DNA from: Streptococcus oralis
GTDB lineage: Bacteria; Bacillota; Bacilli; Lactobacillales; Streptococcaceae
NCBI RefSeq assembly: GCF_016028255.1
Contig: NZ_CP065707.1
Span: forward strand, 1,875,001-1,939,000
Length of the DNA: 64,000 bases
Reading direction: 5' to 3'
Shown here: positions 48,701-59,398 of the stretch, one piece after another
Position numbering within the stretch: position 1 is the stretch's first letter
Layout of the letters: every line of letters starts with the position of its first letter
Notes under the pieces: generated by a model
Database searches by the model: none
Told to the model about the DNA's origin: nothing
The model's input: the letters and a program-made list of their open reading frames with translations, nothing else
Translations under genes and position numbers: made by a program

Positions 48701-51700
48701 CCGATAAACTGCATGGTTATCCCCACCATTTTGTGACCAATAGGCAATGCCCGCAACTTTCGCTTTATTACCTGTTATTTGTGCATCAACATAGGCCTTC
48801 TCAACAGAACCTTTCCAGTTTTCTCCAACAATTCCAGCAAGAAAGGCGCCTTGATTCCCACCAGCATGAAGCTTACCAATGAATGCCACATTTGTTAATC
48901 TGCCGTTATTATCAATTTTATTGATCAAACCTGATACGTCATTATTTCCAACAACTGTACCCGTTACTTTCACATTATTGATCGTTGTGTTTTTTACAAC
49001 AGCAGCCAAGGGAGCAACTCTATTTGCCCATGGCATATGAATGTTTACCTTACCGAGGTTAAGGTCATGGATATGGGCGCCTTCAGTATCGCCTAATAGT
49101 GGACGTTCCAAGTTATGAATCGTATATCGTTGACCGTCCACACTTGATAACTTGCCTCGGAACTTCGTCGTTACATATGATTTACCAGCTGCAGGAACAT
49201 TGACCGCATTCAAGTCCGCACCAATTTTAAATTCACCAGATGGATTGGCCTGCATAGCTTTTACAAGTTCATTGAAATCGTAGTATACATTCTCCTCATG
49301 AGTTTTTGGTTTGGCAAAATAATGGACGTATTCCTCACTGAGCTGGTTACCATCCGTATGCTGAACGAGGTCAGGCGCTTTGGCAGTGACCTTATAAAGC
49401 GTTTTTCCATCGACTGTCACTTCTTTAATTTTGTCAATCGCAAGACGCGTCATCTTATTATCACGTGTAGCAATTTTTAGATAGTAAGACCTTACATCAC
49501 TTGGAACAGAAGTTAAGAAACTATTATCCGTTTCCATGCCATTGTCGTCAACACTTATGAGGCTTGTTTCTTTTATATTTTTAACTTCGACCTTTTTTAA
49601 ATCAATTCTCAGTGATTCTTCTTTGAGAATTTCTTCCTCGCTTCCTTCGCCACGATCATAAACCATTTTTGTTTCGAGTTTATAATCTTTGTAATATTGC
49701 AAATCTGTTAGAGTTGCAGTCAAGTTATCCGGTGAAACCGTCATAGTTTTGACGACTTCGTCGCCTTTTTTCAGGGTTAAAGTGATCGATTTAATCGCTG
49801 CCTTACTTGGATTTTCCAGATTATAGTGAATCTGAGATGAGCGTTTCAAATCCTGAATATCAACCTTTGAAAAAGTCAACACTGGCTTTTCGAAGTTTTT
49901 GGTACCTAGTTTAACAATACGGTCTTGGGCTAACTCGATGACCTGTTCAAGAATTTCAGGCGCTTCCTGCGTCTTGATTCCTTTGATGGTCTTGTAGGTT
50001 TTGATAACCTTTTTCTGACCGTCTTTTCCTTCTTGGATCGTAACTTTATCGCCCTTTTTCAATTGCGCGTCTTCTTCGACTATCTCTTTAAACGGAATTT
50101 TTTCAAGACTTTCTTCTGCAAGAGTTCCTTCTATTGGTTTCGTACCACGACTTATTTTTTTAGTGACTGGTTTTTTGATGACAGTGGTTGTTGTATTTAA
50201 AACTTGGTCAGTCTCAACACCTTCGACAGCTTTATAGGTCGTTTTGGTAACTTGGATCCCTTTTTCACCGTTTTGAACCACTGTTTCTTCGTCAGTGTAT
50301 TTTGTAGGATCATCATCGATTTCCGTCTGGTAGTCAATCTCTGCGATTGTGTCTTTAGTAATTGTTCCTTCAGTTACTGTATATTCTGGAAGGTCCTCTT
50401 GAACAAGGGAGTGACCTTCCTTACCAGTTTCCTGAGTGCCTTTGCTTTCAAGTTTTCCAGTATACGCTGGGGAATTGCCTTGAACGAGAGATTCGCCTTC
50501 TTTACCAGACTCTTGAGTGCCTTTTGCCTCAACCTTTCCAGTATATTCTGCCCGAGGCTCTTGAACTAAGGATTCACCCTCTTTGCCGGATTCCTGAGTA
50601 CCCTTACTTTCAAGTTTCTCGGTATACGCTGGCAAACTATCTTGAATAAGTGATTGACCTTCTTTACCAGGTTCCTGAGTGCCTTTGCTTTCAAGTTTTC
50701 CAGTATATTCTGCCCGAGGCTCTTGAACGAGGGATTCGCCTTCTTTACCAGACTCTTGAGTGCCTTTTGCCTCAACCTTTCCAGTATATTCTGCCCGAGG
50801 CTCTTGAACTAAGGATTCACCCTCTTTGCCGGATTCCTGAGTACCCTTACTTTCAAGTTTCTCGGTATACGCTGGCAAACTATCTTGAATAAGTGATTGA
50901 CCTTCTTTACCAGGTTCCTGAGTGCCTTTGCTTTCAAGTTTTCCAGTATACGCTGGGGAATTGTCTTGAACAAGGGAGTCACCTTCTTTACCAGACTCTT
51001 GAGTGCCTTTTGCCTCAACCTTTCCAGTATATTCTGCCCGAGGCTCTTGAACAAGGGAATCACCCTCTTGACCGGGTTCCTGAGTGCCTTTGCTTTCAAG
51101 TTTTTCAGTATACGCTGGCAAACTATCTTGAACGAGGGATTCGCCTTCTTTACCAGACTCCTGAGTACCCTTGCTTTCAAGTTTTCCAGTATACGCTGGC
51201 AAACTGTCTTGGACAAGCGATTGACCCTCTTTGCCTTCTTCTTGGGTACCTTTACTTTCAAGTTTCCCAGTATAATCTGGGGAATTGTCTTGGACTAGAG
51301 ATTTCCCTTTTTTAGAAAAACTAGCTACTTTTATGTCAGTTCCTTTAAAATAACCAATATACTCATATCCTCCAATATCGATCACACCTTTCGTTAGTTC
51401 TTCATTTGAGGAGGCCGAAATCGTTTGATTGTAAGCAAGTAATTCTTTATTCTCAAAGGCAAAAGTAGCAAAAGGAATGAAGTTGCTGACACCAAGAGAA
51501 CCAATCAACAGCACTCCAAGAACTTTCCGACGCTGTTTTTTGGACACCAAAAAAACAGCTAAAGATGCTGTTGCAAGACCAAGACCTGCTAAAGCAAATT
51601 CTTTACTTCCTGTATAGGGAAGTTGTTGACTGTTAGTTGCCTTCTTGCGATAAACGACATAAATAATATCTTCATCTTGAAATTCTGTAGGAACTTCATG

Positions 51701-51925
51701 ATGAATCAAGGCTTTTTCAGACTCGGTTAATTCTTGCTCCGTCAAATATCGATAATGGACTGAATTCACTTCAGCTAATTCATCTGCTTGGACTCTACCA
51801 GCTGATAAAAAACTAGCACCAACAAGAAAGGCCCCGATTGCTACAGGACCAACTCCAACAGTCAATTTACGAATAGAATACTTTAGGTTTTTTTGAAACT
51901 GTTCTTTTTTCTTTTTCATTCTCAT
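45755..51925 (-). CDS. zmpB: M26-family zinc metalloprotease, ZmpB-like (2056 aa)
   Basis: The N-terminus carries a YSIRK signal ([18 protein letters not shown]). Near residue 100 there is an LPYTG sorting motif followed by two hydrophobic segments, the N-terminal anchor layout peculiar to this family. Residues about 205-510 hold twelve 27-residue repeats, followed by two G5-like domains ([20 protein letters not shown]). The protease domain has HETTH at residues 1709-1713 and the third zinc ligand Glu1733 in DLESFAQG, 20 residues later, as expected for M26. Position next to pabB matches pneumococcal zmpB. ZmpA (IgA1 protease) remains possible from motifs alone. The start overlaps the UPF0340 stop by 4 bases. 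Confidence 0.88.
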   Translation of the reverse strand: MRMKKKKEQFQKNLKYSIRKLTVGVGPVAIGAFLVGASFLSAGRVQADELAEVNSVHYRYLTEQELTESEKALIHHEVPTEFQDEDIIYVVYRKKATNSQQLPYTGSKEFALAGLGLATASLAVFLVSKKQRRKVLGVLLIGSLGVSNFIPFATFAFENKELLAYNQTISASSNEELTKGVIDIGGYEYIGYFKGTDIKVASFSKKGKSLVQDNSPDYTGKLESKGTQEEGKEGQSLVQDSLPAYTGKLESKGTQESGKEGESLVQDSLPAYTEKLESKGTQEPGQEGDSLVQEPRAEYTGKVEAKGTQESGKEGDSLVQDNSPAYTGKLESKGTQEPGKEGQSLIQDSLPAYTEKLESKGTQESGKEGESLVQEPRAEYTGKVEAKGTQESGKEGESLVQEPRAEYTGKLESKGTQEPGKEGQSLIQDSLPAYTEKLESKGTQESGKEGESLVQEPRAEYTGKVEAKGTQESGKEGESLVQGNSPAYTGKLESKGTQETGKEGHSLVQEDLPEYTVTEGTITKDTIAEIDYQTEIDDDPTKYTDEETVVQNGEKGIQVTKTTYKAVEGVETDQVLNTTTTVIKKPVTKKISRGTKPIEGTLAEESLEKIPFKEIVEEDAQLKKGDKVTIQEGKDGQKKVIKTYKTIKGIKTQEAPEILEQVIELAQDRIVKLGTKNFEKPVLTFSKVDIQDLKRSSQIHYNLENPSKAAIKSITLTLKKGDEVVKTMTVSPDNLTATLTDLQYYKDYKLETKMVYDRGEGSEEEILKEESLRIDLKKVEVKNIKETSLISVDDNGMETDNSFLTSVPSDVRSYYLKIATRDNKMTRLAIDKIKEVTVDGKTLYKVTAKAPDLVQHTDGNQLSEEYVHYFAKPKTHEENVYYDFNELVKAMQANPSGEFKIGADLNAVNVPAAGKSYVTTKFRGKLSSVDGQRYTIHNLERPLLGDTEGAHIHDLNLGKVNIHMPWANRVAPLAAVVKNTTINNVKVTGTVVGNNDVSGLINKIDNNGRLTNVAFIGKLHAGGNQGAFLAGIVGENWKGSVEKAYVDAQITGNKAKVAGIAYWSQNGGDNHAVYRDGAIKESVAKGTIDVREPISAGGVVGSTNALGSVEDTVSMMKVKNGEIFYGSSDIDDDPYWTGDRLNRNFVVTGVSEGKSSYRYSKQQHRIKPISQEEADKKIAALGITAHEYEINDPVVDKLNRLTHREDEYKAIQDYRADRELAYRNIEKLQPFYNREWIVNQANKLDASSNLVTKEVLSVTGLKNGQFVTDLSAIDQIMIHYADGTKEELAVTVKADSDVKQVKEYEVTNQNIVYTPNMLVKDRAGLIAKAKETLSSVELISPEVRALMDKRNKPQENTDERKNGYIRDLFLEESFDEVKQNLGNLVKQIVENEDHQLNDDEAAQRAFIKKVEDNKANIMMGLAYLNQYYGIKYDELSIKDIMMFKPDFYGKNVNVLDRLITIGSKENNLKGDQSQDAYSRVIAGATGKGSLHEFLTYNMKLFTNETDMNVWFKKAIEKNAYVVEQPSLNPDFAHKKYRLYEGINNGVHGRMILPLLNLKNSHLFMISTYNTISFSAFEKYGKNTEEAREAFKSEINKRAKEQVNYLDFWSKLAADNVRNKLLKSGNSVPTPVWDNHDAPGIGWANRYGHKDGKPDYAPIREFFGRIHKYHGYQYGYGAYAYIFAAPNQQDAVYFVMTELISDFGTSAFTHETTHVNDRMAYYGGWYHREGTDLESFAQGMLQSPSLTNPNGEYGALGLNMAYERQNDGNQIYNYDPNKLKNREEIDHYMKNYNEALMMLDHLEADAVIGKHLDDNSKWFKKMDREWRTNAERNNLKGEPHQWDKLRDLTDNEKKLTITSIDQLVDHNFVTKHGMPGNGRYRSEGFDSAYQTVNMMSGIFGGNTSKSTVGSISFKHNAFRMWGYYGYLNGFIGYASNKYKAEANKENKGLLGDDFIIKKISNGQFDTLEAWKKHWYKEVYDKAQNGFTTIEINDRSISTYAELKSLFDEAVQKDLDSMENPNIKNHYKNTEDLKWKVYKQLLQKSDGFSGNLFAKASL
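50382..51300 (-). repeat. 81-bp repeats in the ZmpB-like protease with a 243-bp super-repeat
   Basis: Eleven full and one partial 27-residue units follow the pattern [26 protein letters not shown], with variants EPRAEYT and GKVEAKGTQ. Some units repeat as triplets, so sequence near 50566-50649 recurs 243 bases later near 50809-50892. The pattern suggests in-frame expansion of a wall-near linker. Confidence 0.88.
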
Positions 51926-52500
51926 ATCTTTCTAATAGAATCTTCTGGATACTGCGCACGCGCACCCCCGATGAGTTTGGGACGACTAGCTAGAGCGGTT
52001 ACATGGGCATGGCCAATCTCACGCAAAACTGGTCGAATCGGAACCTGCACATGCTTGACATGCATGCCAATTGCGGTATCTCCTATATCCAATCCAGCAT
52101 GAGCCTTGATGAACTCCACCTCAACAGGGTCTTTCATAAACTTAAAGGCAGCTAGCTGACCCGAACCGCCTGCATGAAGAGTCGGAAGGACGCTGACGAT
52201 TTCCAGACCAAATTGCTCTGCCACCTGACGTTCAACAACGAGAGCACGATTGACATGCTCACAACCTTGAACAGCTAGATGAATTCCTTTCCCTTCGAGG
52301 ACATCTAAAATCGTCTTCACAATGATTTCGCCAATTTCTTGGCTTGATTCCTTGCCTATATGGCCGCCTAAAACTTCACTAGAGGATAAACCTAGGACAA
52401 AGAGGCTTCCTTCACGCAATCCAGCCTTTTCCAAAACATCTTCAATTACCTGCTGTGTTTCTGTTTTAATTCTACTTTTGTCCATCACTCTTAACCTCAT
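51922..52500 (-). CDS. UPF0340 (TIGR01440) family protein
   Basis: A 192-residue conserved protein of unknown role, with [42 protein letters not shown] and [20 protein letters not shown]. These are typical of the family and suggest an enzyme. Both possible starts have ribosome sites: ATG at 52500 has AGGAG four bases upstream, and ATG at 52485 has GAGG. Its TGA overlaps the ATG of the protease gene, so the two are probably translated together. Confidence 0.88.
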   Translation of the reverse strand: MRLRVMDKSRIKTETQQVIEDVLEKAGLREGSLFVLGLSSSEVLGGHIGKESSQEIGEIIVKTILDVLEGKGIHLAVQGCEHVNRALVVERQVAEQFGLEIVSVLPTLHAGGSGQLAAFKFMKDPVEVEFIKAHAGLDIGDTAIGMHVKHVQVPIRPVLREIGHAHVTALASRPKLIGGARAQYPEDSIRKI

Positions 52501-52658
52501 TTTTCTCCTACTATCATATCTTTTTTTACTGATTTTATCAAGGCGAACTAATCACTCAGAGTTGTCACTACAAAAACTTTAAAAATGAATTTCCCTTTAG
52601 CAACAAAGTAAAGAGTCTGGGGCCAGAATGCTTTCCAAAAAGATAACAACTAAAATGA

Positions 52659-52709
52659 CCTGCTCCCTAAAAAGTTAAACAGAAGATTTAGCTTTTTTAG
52701 CGGAGCAGG
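52659..52709. repeat. Inverted repeat downstream of the MerR gene
   Basis: CCTGCTCC (52659-52666) and GGAGCAGG (52702-52709) pair, extended inward by TAAAAAG / CTTTTTTA. The stem is strong, but neither strand carries a clear T tract. It may be a weak terminator or the remains of a small mobile repeat. Confidence 0.55.
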
Positions 52710-52727
52710 ACAAATCTCCAGCGATGC

Positions 52728-53468
52728 TTATTTTATCTGAGTTTGAACATAGTGGGTAATGACATCTGATGTGTACTGAGCTGTTCCAGGTCCAAATTTG
52801 TCAATATTTTCCTTAAACTCTGGGTTGTAGACGTAGCCTTTGCCGATATGACCGAATACTTCAATAGAGCAGTCAAATCCATAAGTACGGATGGCCTGCA
52901 AGAGTTTGGCAGCTTGCTCTTGGTTTTCGGCTGCTGTTGCAGCTAGTCCATTTTTAAGGTTTTGAGCTAAAGCTTGAAAAACTTGGTTAAAAGCGGCAGT
53001 AGCCTCATCTTCTCTACCATTTTGGCGTTCAAGCGCTTGGTCCATGACTTCCTGTCCATACTTCTCTACCGCTTCTTGGTGGTATTTTTGATTGTCTTGA
53101 TAGCTAAATCCAGTGAATTTTTCCTCAATCGTCATTTTTCTTTCTCCTTTTTGTTCTTGAATGGTTTTTTGCAAGGTGGAAATCAAGGTATCCAGATGTT
53201 CTCTTTCTTGGGTCAAATAGTCCAACTGCCTAGTCAAATGAGGCAATAAATCTGATGTTTCTCCCTTTAATAGCTCTGCTATTTTTTCTAAAGAAAAACC
53301 TAGATATTTGTAATACAGAATAACCTGAAGGCGTTCCAAATCCTCCTGACTGTAAGTTCGATAGCCGTTTTCCGACTTTAAGGGAACCAAGAGCCCTATC
53401 TTATCGTAGTGGTGCAGGGTCTTGACAGAGACACCTGAAAGCTGCGCAGCTTCTTTTATATGGTACAT
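52728..53468 (-). CDS. MerR-family regulator with TipAS domain
   Basis: The 246-residue activator has an N-terminal MerR winged helix (IKEAAQLSGVSVKTLHHYDKIGLL, NGYRTYSQEDLERLQ), a dimerisation coiled coil (about residues 80-115) and a C-terminal TipAS-like drug- or ligand-binding domain (EEKFTGF, YGQEVMDQAL, FDCSIEVFGHIGKGYVYNPEF). It is preceded by GGAGG and by a MerR-type 19-base-spacer promoter, so it probably controls itself. The next gene, on the other strand, is an NSS transporter with a separate promoter. No drug pump is adjacent. Confidence 0.9.
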   Translation of the reverse strand: MYHIKEAAQLSGVSVKTLHHYDKIGLLVPLKSENGYRTYSQEDLERLQVILYYKYLGFSLEKIAELLKGETSDLLPHLTRQLDYLTQEREHLDTLISTLQKTIQEQKGERKMTIEEKFTGFSYQDNQKYHQEAVEKYGQEVMDQALERQNGREDEATAAFNQVFQALAQNLKNGLAATAAENQEQAAKLLQAIRTYGFDCSIEVFGHIGKGYVYNPEFKENIDKFGPGTAQYTSDVITHYVQTQIK

Positions 53469-53489
53469 GATTTCCTCCTTACAAGAAAT

Positions 53490-53520
53490 AGTATAACCCC
53501 TCCCCCTAGGTCAGAGTCAA
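53490..53520 (-). promoter_or_regulatory. MerR-type promoter/operator of the regulator gene
   Basis: On the minus strand TTGACT (53515-53520) and TATACT (53490-53495) are separated by 19 bases. This long spacer is the hallmark of promoters that MerR activators untwist. The leader to the start codon is very short, about 15 bases. Confidence 0.75.
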
Positions 53521-53581
53521 GCGTTTTTGAGAAAAATTTTTAACTTTTTGAGAAAGGTGTGAAAACTTGAAAATGGTTTTC

Positions 53582-53610
53582 TTGACAGACCTTAGAAAAC
53601 ATGATAGGAT
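53582..53610 (+). promoter_or_regulatory. Promoter of the NSS transporter
   Basis: TTGACA (53582-53587), a 17-base spacer and TAGGAT (53605-53610) with an extended TGA. It predicts a start near 53617 and a leader of about 104 bases. Confidence 0.65.
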
Positions 53611-53616
53611 AGTCAA

Positions 53617-53720
53617 GTCTATCAATCAAACAGAAGGCTCATAAAGAGCCATTGAGAGAGGGCTATTTGACAACTCAAGTAGCCTTTTCTTATTTTAAAA
53701 AAGAGATTGGAGTTTCAACT
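53617..53720 (+). promoter_or_regulatory. Attenuator-like leader of the NSS transporter
   Basis: The leader has a small hairpin GGCTC/GAGCC (53636-53650) and a terminator-like hairpin GGCTATTTGA / TCAAGTAGCC (53661-53684) followed by TTTTCTT, all before the transporter ATG. TTGAG (53652-53656) can pair with CTCAA (53674-53678) in the terminator stem, giving an alternative fold. I match it to no known riboswitch. Confidence 0.55.
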
Positions 53721-55061
53721 ATGTCAGAAAAATCGCAATGGGGCTCGAAACTAGGCTTTATCTTAGCATCTGCTGGTTCAGCCATCGGACTTGGAGCCGT
53801 TTGGAAATTCCCTTATATGACTGCCGCTAACGGTGGAGGAGGCTTTTTACTAGTCTTTCTCATCTCCACTATTTTAATCGGTTTCCCGCTCCTGCTAGCT
53901 GAGTTTGCCCTTGGCCGCAGTGCTGGCGTTTCCGCTATCAAAACCTTTGGAAAACTGGGCAAGAATAACAAGTACAACTTTATCGGTTGGATTGGTGCCT
54001 TTGCCCTCTTTATCCTTCTCTCCTTTTACAGTGTCATCGGAGGTTGGATTTTAGTCTATCTGGGTATTGAGTTTGGGAAATTGTTCCACCTTGGTGGAAC
54101 GGGTGATTATGCTCAGTTATTTACTTCAATCATTTCAAATCCAGCCATTGTCCTTGGAGCTCAAGCAGCCTTTATCTTATTGAATATCTTTATTGTATCA
54201 CGTGGGGTTCAAAAAGGGATTGAAAGAGCTTCAAAAGTCATGATGCCCCTGCTCTTTATCATCTTTGTTGTGATTATTGGACGCTCTCTCAGCTTGCCAA
54301 ATGCTATGGAAGGCGTTCTCTACTTCCTCAAACCAGACTTTTCAAAACTGACCAGTGCTGGTCTCCTCTATGCTCTGGGACAATCTTTCTTTGCCCTCTC
54401 ACTAGGGGTTACAGCCATGCTGACCTATGCATCCTACTTGGACAAGAAAACCAATCTAGTCCAGTCAGGGATTTCCATCGTAGCTATGAACATCTCGGTA
54501 TCCATCATGGCAGGACTTGCCATTTTCCCAGCCATGTCATCCTTCAATATCCAGTCTGAAGGGGGACCAAGCCTGCTCTTTATCGTCTTGCCTCAACTCT
54601 TTGACAAGATGCCTTTTGGAACTATTTTCTACATCCTCTTCCTCTTGCTCTTCCTCTTTGCGACGGTTACTTCTTCTGTCGTGATGCTGGAGATCAATGT
54701 GGGCAATATCACCAATCAGGACAACAGCAAGCGTGGCAAATGGAGTGCCATTTTAGGAATCTTGACCTTTATCTTTGGAATTCCTTCAGCCCTTTCTTAC
54801 GGTGTTATGGCGGATGTTCACATCTTTGGGAAGACTTTCTTTGATGCTATGGACTTCTTGGTTTCCAATCTCCTCATGCCATTTGGAGCCCTCTGCCTTT
54901 CTCTCTTTACAGGCTATATCTTTAAGAAGACCCTTGCCATTGAGGAACTGCATCTTGATGAAAGAGCATGGAAACAAGGACTTTTCCAAGTCTGGCTCTT
55001 CCTCCTTCGCTTAATCATTCCAATCATCATCATTGTGGTCTTCATCGCCCAATTTATGTAA
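53721..55061 (+). CDS. Sodium-dependent transporter, NSS (SNF) family
   Basis: This membrane transporter of the LeuT/MhsT group takes up amino acids with sodium. The first helix carries the family signature (WGSKLGFILASAGSAIGLGAVWKFPY), including the sodium/substrate-site GSAIGLGAVWKFP, followed by NGGGGFLLVFL. About eleven hydrophobic helices are present, and the protein is near 446 residues. I chose ATG 53721 (MSEKSQWGSK), with GGAG upstream. A frame-open TTG at 53652 lies inside the leader hairpins and has no ribosome site. A terminator follows. Confidence 0.93.
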   Translation: MSEKSQWGSKLGFILASAGSAIGLGAVWKFPYMTAANGGGGFLLVFLISTILIGFPLLLAEFALGRSAGVSAIKTFGKLGKNNKYNFIGWIGAFALFILLSFYSVIGGWILVYLGIEFGKLFHLGGTGDYAQLFTSIISNPAIVLGAQAAFILLNIFIVSRGVQKGIERASKVMMPLLFIIFVVIIGRSLSLPNAMEGVLYFLKPDFSKLTSAGLLYALGQSFFALSLGVTAMLTYASYLDKKTNLVQSGISIVAMNISVSIMAGLAIFPAMSSFNIQSEGGPSLLFIVLPQLFDKMPFGTIFYILFLLLFLFATVTSSVVMLEINVGNITNQDNSKRGKWSAILGILTFIFGIPSALSYGVMADVHIFGKTFFDAMDFLVSNLLMPFGALCLSLFTGYIFKKTLAIEELHLDERAWKQGLFQVWLFLLRLIIPIIIIVVFIAQFM

Positions 55062-55065
55062 TCAA

Positions 55066-55096
55066 AAAGGACTTGAGTAGTAAACTCAGGCCCTTT
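55066..55096 (+). terminator. Terminator between the NSS transporter and manA
   Basis: AAAGG-ACTTGAGT pairs with ACTCAGG-CCTTT (one mismatch), followed by CTTTTT. It lies between two converging genes and has A/T tracts on both sides, so it can serve both. Confidence 0.8.
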
Positions 55097-55100
55097 CTTT

Positions 55101-56045
55101 TTATGGATGGCTAACAATCAATTCCAAACCTTGTCCTTCCAAAGTCCAAGCTTCAACATCACTTGGTAGGATAAAGTGGCTGCCTTTTTGGATTGGATAG
55201 TTTGTCCCATCAACAGACAGTTGACCTTGACCAGCTAAGACGCTGAACAAGCTGTAGTCAGCTGTCTTTTCAAAGTCAACTTTTCCAGTGATTTCCCACT
55301 TGTAAACGGCGAAGAAATCATTGGATACAAGGAGAGTGGAACGTAAATCATCTGCTTTGACAGTTACAGGACGGCTATTGGCAGGCTCTCCAATATTCAA
55401 GACATCGATAGATTTTTCAAGATGAAGTTCACGCAAGTTGCCCTTGTCGTCCTTACGGTCAAAGTCATAAACACGGTAAGTGGTATCGCTAGACTGCTGG
55501 GTTTCAAGAATCAAGATACCTGCTCCGATAGCGTGCATGGTACCGCTTGGTACATAGAAGAAATCTCCAGCCTTAACCGGCACTTTTGTCAGTAGTGCAT
55601 CCCAGTTTTTGTCCTCGATTTGCTGGCGGAGTTCTTCTTTTGATTTGGCATTGTGACCATAGATAATCTCTGAACCTTCATCCGCAGCGATGATGTACCA
55701 GCACTCTGTTTTTCCGAGTTCGCCTTCATGTTCTAGACCATAGGCATCGTCTGGATGAACTTGGACACTGAGCCAATCGTTGGCATCGAGAATTTTGGTC
55801 AAGAGTGGAAATACAGGTTCTGGACGATTGCCAAACAATTCTCGGTGTTCCGCATACAAAGTAGCAAGGTCTGTTCCCTCGTAGCAACCATTGGCTACCT
55901 TTGAAACTCCATTTGGGTGAGCTGAGATAGCCCAGTATTCTCCGATTTTTTCACTTGGGATGTCGTAGCCAAACTCATCACGTAGCTTGGTTCCGCCCCA
56001 GATTTTTTCATGCATGACTGATTGTAAAAATAATGGTTCTGACAT
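55101..56045 (-). CDS. manA: Mannose-6-phosphate isomerase
   Basis: The 314-residue cupin-type zinc enzyme interconverts mannose-6-phosphate and fructose-6-phosphate. Zinc and active-site features include WAISAHPNG, LSVQVHPDD, GKTECWYII, and the FFYVPSGTMHAIGAG loop. The N-terminus (LFLQSVMHEKIWGGTKLRDEF) is typical of the short Firmicutes form. AGGAG precedes the ATG. Confidence 0.96.
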   Translation of the reverse strand: MSEPLFLQSVMHEKIWGGTKLRDEFGYDIPSEKIGEYWAISAHPNGVSKVANGCYEGTDLATLYAEHRELFGNRPEPVFPLLTKILDANDWLSVQVHPDDAYGLEHEGELGKTECWYIIAADEGSEIIYGHNAKSKEELRQQIEDKNWDALLTKVPVKAGDFFYVPSGTMHAIGAGILILETQQSSDTTYRVYDFDRKDDKGNLRELHLEKSIDVLNIGEPANSRPVTVKADDLRSTLLVSNDFFAVYKWEITGKVDFEKTADYSLFSVLAGQGQLSVDGTNYPIQKGSHFILPSDVEAWTLEGQGLELIVSHP

Positions 56046-56164
56046 CTTATTCTCCTGTCTATTTTTCTTCCCTCATTATAGCAAAAAGCCTGATCTAATT
56101 GAACTCTTTTTCACATCTTATAAAGTAGGGAGAAGATTTTATAAAAATAGTGAACAAATGTGCT

Positions 56165-57625
<1,461 letters not shown>

Positions 57626-57785
57626 TTACTGCTTCATTTACTTATATTATACCCCAATATCCAGACCTTTACTTGTGAAATACTGCGGAATAATGATACT
57701 ATTATATGATTCCATTTAATCCGACAAATTTTCAGGGTTCGATTTTTTAAAGAATTCCTCTTCAAAGATTTCTTCAGCAAAAAAC

Positions 57786-57811
57786 GATTCTATGTATAAA
57801 CATAGAACCGT
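57786..57811 (-). terminator. Terminator of the DUF3592 gene
   Basis: On the minus strand CGGTTCTATGT ... ACATAGAATCG forms a stem with one G-T pair, followed by six Ts. It lies about 40 bases past the stop codon. Confidence 0.85.
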
Positions 57812-57850
57812 ATGATGGAAAGTTGAGCTTTGGAACAAAATAATCAACTT

Positions 57851-58429
57851 CTATTTGACAAGATTTGGAAGGACAAACATGATGTAAACAGCTGAAACAA
57901 GCATCATTAGAATAAGAAGATAGACTGATAATTTAGTCAGCCATAAAAATCGACCTAGCTTTAACGGTCTTTCCACATAAGAAAGTTTAGGTTTGTTCGG
58001 ATCATAGTAAACAGTAACCTTTCCGCCGATTGGGAAGCGCTCCATAAGTGGTGATTTTGTTACAGAAATGAAACTATTTCGCCGTACCTGATACCTTAAC
58101 ACTTGTGGAATTTCTCCATTATCGAAACCTTCCAACTTTACTTCAGAAACGATAGAATTAAGTGGTGTTGCAACTGTTTTTGATACGCTAGAAAGAAATT
58201 TTGGTCCCACTACCTTATACTGATTCCCGTCAACAGTGTATTCTACAACTGGGAGACTAACATCGTTATAAAGAAATGCAGAATATCTTGTGATTTTTCC
58301 TTCAGTTTTTTCAGTACATTTTTTATCATCTAAATAACTACTAAAAATCAACTCATTGAACATAAAATACGTAAAGGCAGCAAACGCTAATATCATACAG
58401 CCAAATAATAAAAAGAAACTCGTCGACAT
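57851..58429 (-). CDS. DUF3592-like membrane protein
   Basis: A 192-residue protein with an N-terminal membrane helix (about residues 4-25), a soluble beta-rich middle (VEYTVDGNQYKVVG, GGKVTVYYDPNKPKLSYVE) and a C-terminal helix (WLTKLSVYLLILMMLVSAVYIMF). The GxxVxVxYxPxxP pattern is typical of DUF3592. Function is unknown. Confidence 0.82.
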   Translation of the reverse strand: MSTSFFLLFGCMILAFAAFTYFMFNELIFSSYLDDKKCTEKTEGKITRYSAFLYNDVSLPVVEYTVDGNQYKVVGPKFLSSVSKTVATPLNSIVSEVKLEGFDNGEIPQVLRYQVRRNSFISVTKSPLMERFPIGGKVTVYYDPNKPKLSYVERPLKLGRFLWLTKLSVYLLILMMLVSAVYIMFVLPNLVK

Positions 58430-58514
58430 CTTGATTCACTCCTAAACTTTCGTTAGGCTTCTATTTTAACAGAATATAAAAAAGGATACAAGAATACTAA
58501 CTATTTTAAACTTT

Positions 58515-58775
58515 TTAAACCAAAGCTGTGATAGCCGTTACTAGGCCAAAAACGATACCTGGCGCATTAGCAGCCGCAAGTGGAATATCTCTTTCCTTTT
58601 TGAAAAGACCGTAGTAAACCCATAGACTACAGTTGATGGCTGCGACCAAGGGCTGGATGAAGTTTCCTTTTTGACCAGCCAAGTTATTCATGATTTGTGG
58701 GAAGTAAGAGACATACATCATAACGGACATGAAAGTCGCTACCCAACCCAAAATTTTCATTTGTTTTTCAGACAT
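58515..58775 (-). CDS. SemiSWEET/PQ-loop sugar transporter
   Basis: A protein of 86 residues with three hydrophobic helices and the PQ motif (YVSYFPQIMNN) in the first. SemiSWEETs form dimers that move sugars across the membrane. I chose ATG 58775 (MSEKQMKILG) because GAGG lies eight bases upstream. A longer reading from 58793 places that ribosome site within the gene. Confidence 0.88.
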   Translation of the reverse strand: MSEKQMKILGWVATFMSVMMYVSYFPQIMNNLAGQKGNFIQPLVAAINCSLWVYYGLFKKERDIPLAAANAPGIVFGLVTAITALV

Positions 58776-58900
58776 TTTCAAAACCTCTTTCATTTTTATG
58801 AATCATATTTTATAATCTTTTTTCAAAACAATCAAGACTTTGAAGCTTTTGTTATGAAGATGTAAACTATCACAATCTTGTGATAAGAAAGAGGAAACAG

Positions 58901-58927
58901 AAAAAGACCGGATTACTCCGATCTTTT
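58901..58927 (-). terminator. Terminator after the VOC gene
   Basis: On the minus strand AAAAGATCGGA ... TCCGGTCTTTTT is a stem-loop with a T tract. It is identical over 27 bases to the one at 59355-59381. Confidence 0.85.
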
Positions 58928-58992
58928 AATAATTCACATTCTCAATTTCTGTTTTAAAAATAGCTAAGGTTAACGTCAAATGACAACGCGCC

Positions 58993-59340
58993 CTATTTCA
59001 TACGATAAAAATCAAGCACTAGATCAGCAGGGCCTTTAACAAGCAAGGAATCTGTTCCCCAATCCGTTTCACAAGGACCGTGTAAAATCTCGACACCAAT
59101 CTCTTTCAACCGTTGGTAGTTCTGATCTACATCCTCAACCTCGATATGAAGAATGATTCCTGACTGAAAGTTTTCCAAAGGAACCAAATGATTTTGGGAC
59201 AACATGAGACAGTGACTGCCAATCGTGAACTGCGCAAAATTATCATCAACATAATCAGCTTTTTTATCCAAAATACGCTCCAAGTCAGCACAGACTTGGG
59301 GAACATCTGAAACGATAATATCTATTTGATTTAAATTCAT
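58993..59340 (-). CDS. VOC/glyoxalase-fold protein
   Basis: A 115-residue protein of the vicinal oxygen chelate superfamily, with one beta-alpha-beta-beta-beta repeat set (IILHIEVEDVDQNYQRLKEI, GTDSLLVKGPADLVLDFYRMK). The substrate is unknown, and a metal-binding set cannot be assigned with confidence. Its GGAGG ribosome site begins only three bases after the T tract of the spxB terminator, so it may be expressed by readthrough from spxB. Confidence 0.85.
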   Translation of the reverse strand: MNLNQIDIIVSDVPQVCADLERILDKKADYVDDNFAQFTIGSHCLMLSQNHLVPLENFQSGIILHIEVEDVDQNYQRLKEIGVEILHGPCETDWGTDSLLVKGPADLVLDFYRMK

Positions 59341-59354
59341 TTACTATCCTCCAT

Positions 59355-59381
59355 AAAAAGACCGGATTACTCCGATCTTTT
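59355..59381 (-). terminator. Terminator after spxB
   Basis: The same 27-base stem-loop as at 58901-58927. It lies 18 bases past the spxB stop and directly before the VOC ribosome site. Confidence 0.85.
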
Positions 59382-59398
59382 TAAGTTCCACGAAGGAA

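Noticed and set aside
52621..52720. Insertion sequence remnant downstream of the MerR gene
   Set aside because: There is an inverted repeat but no transposase fragment or target duplication that I can see.
53652..53720. N-terminal extension of the NSS transporter
   Set aside because: The open frame passes through the terminator hairpin and lacks a ribosome site. The conserved family start is at 53721.
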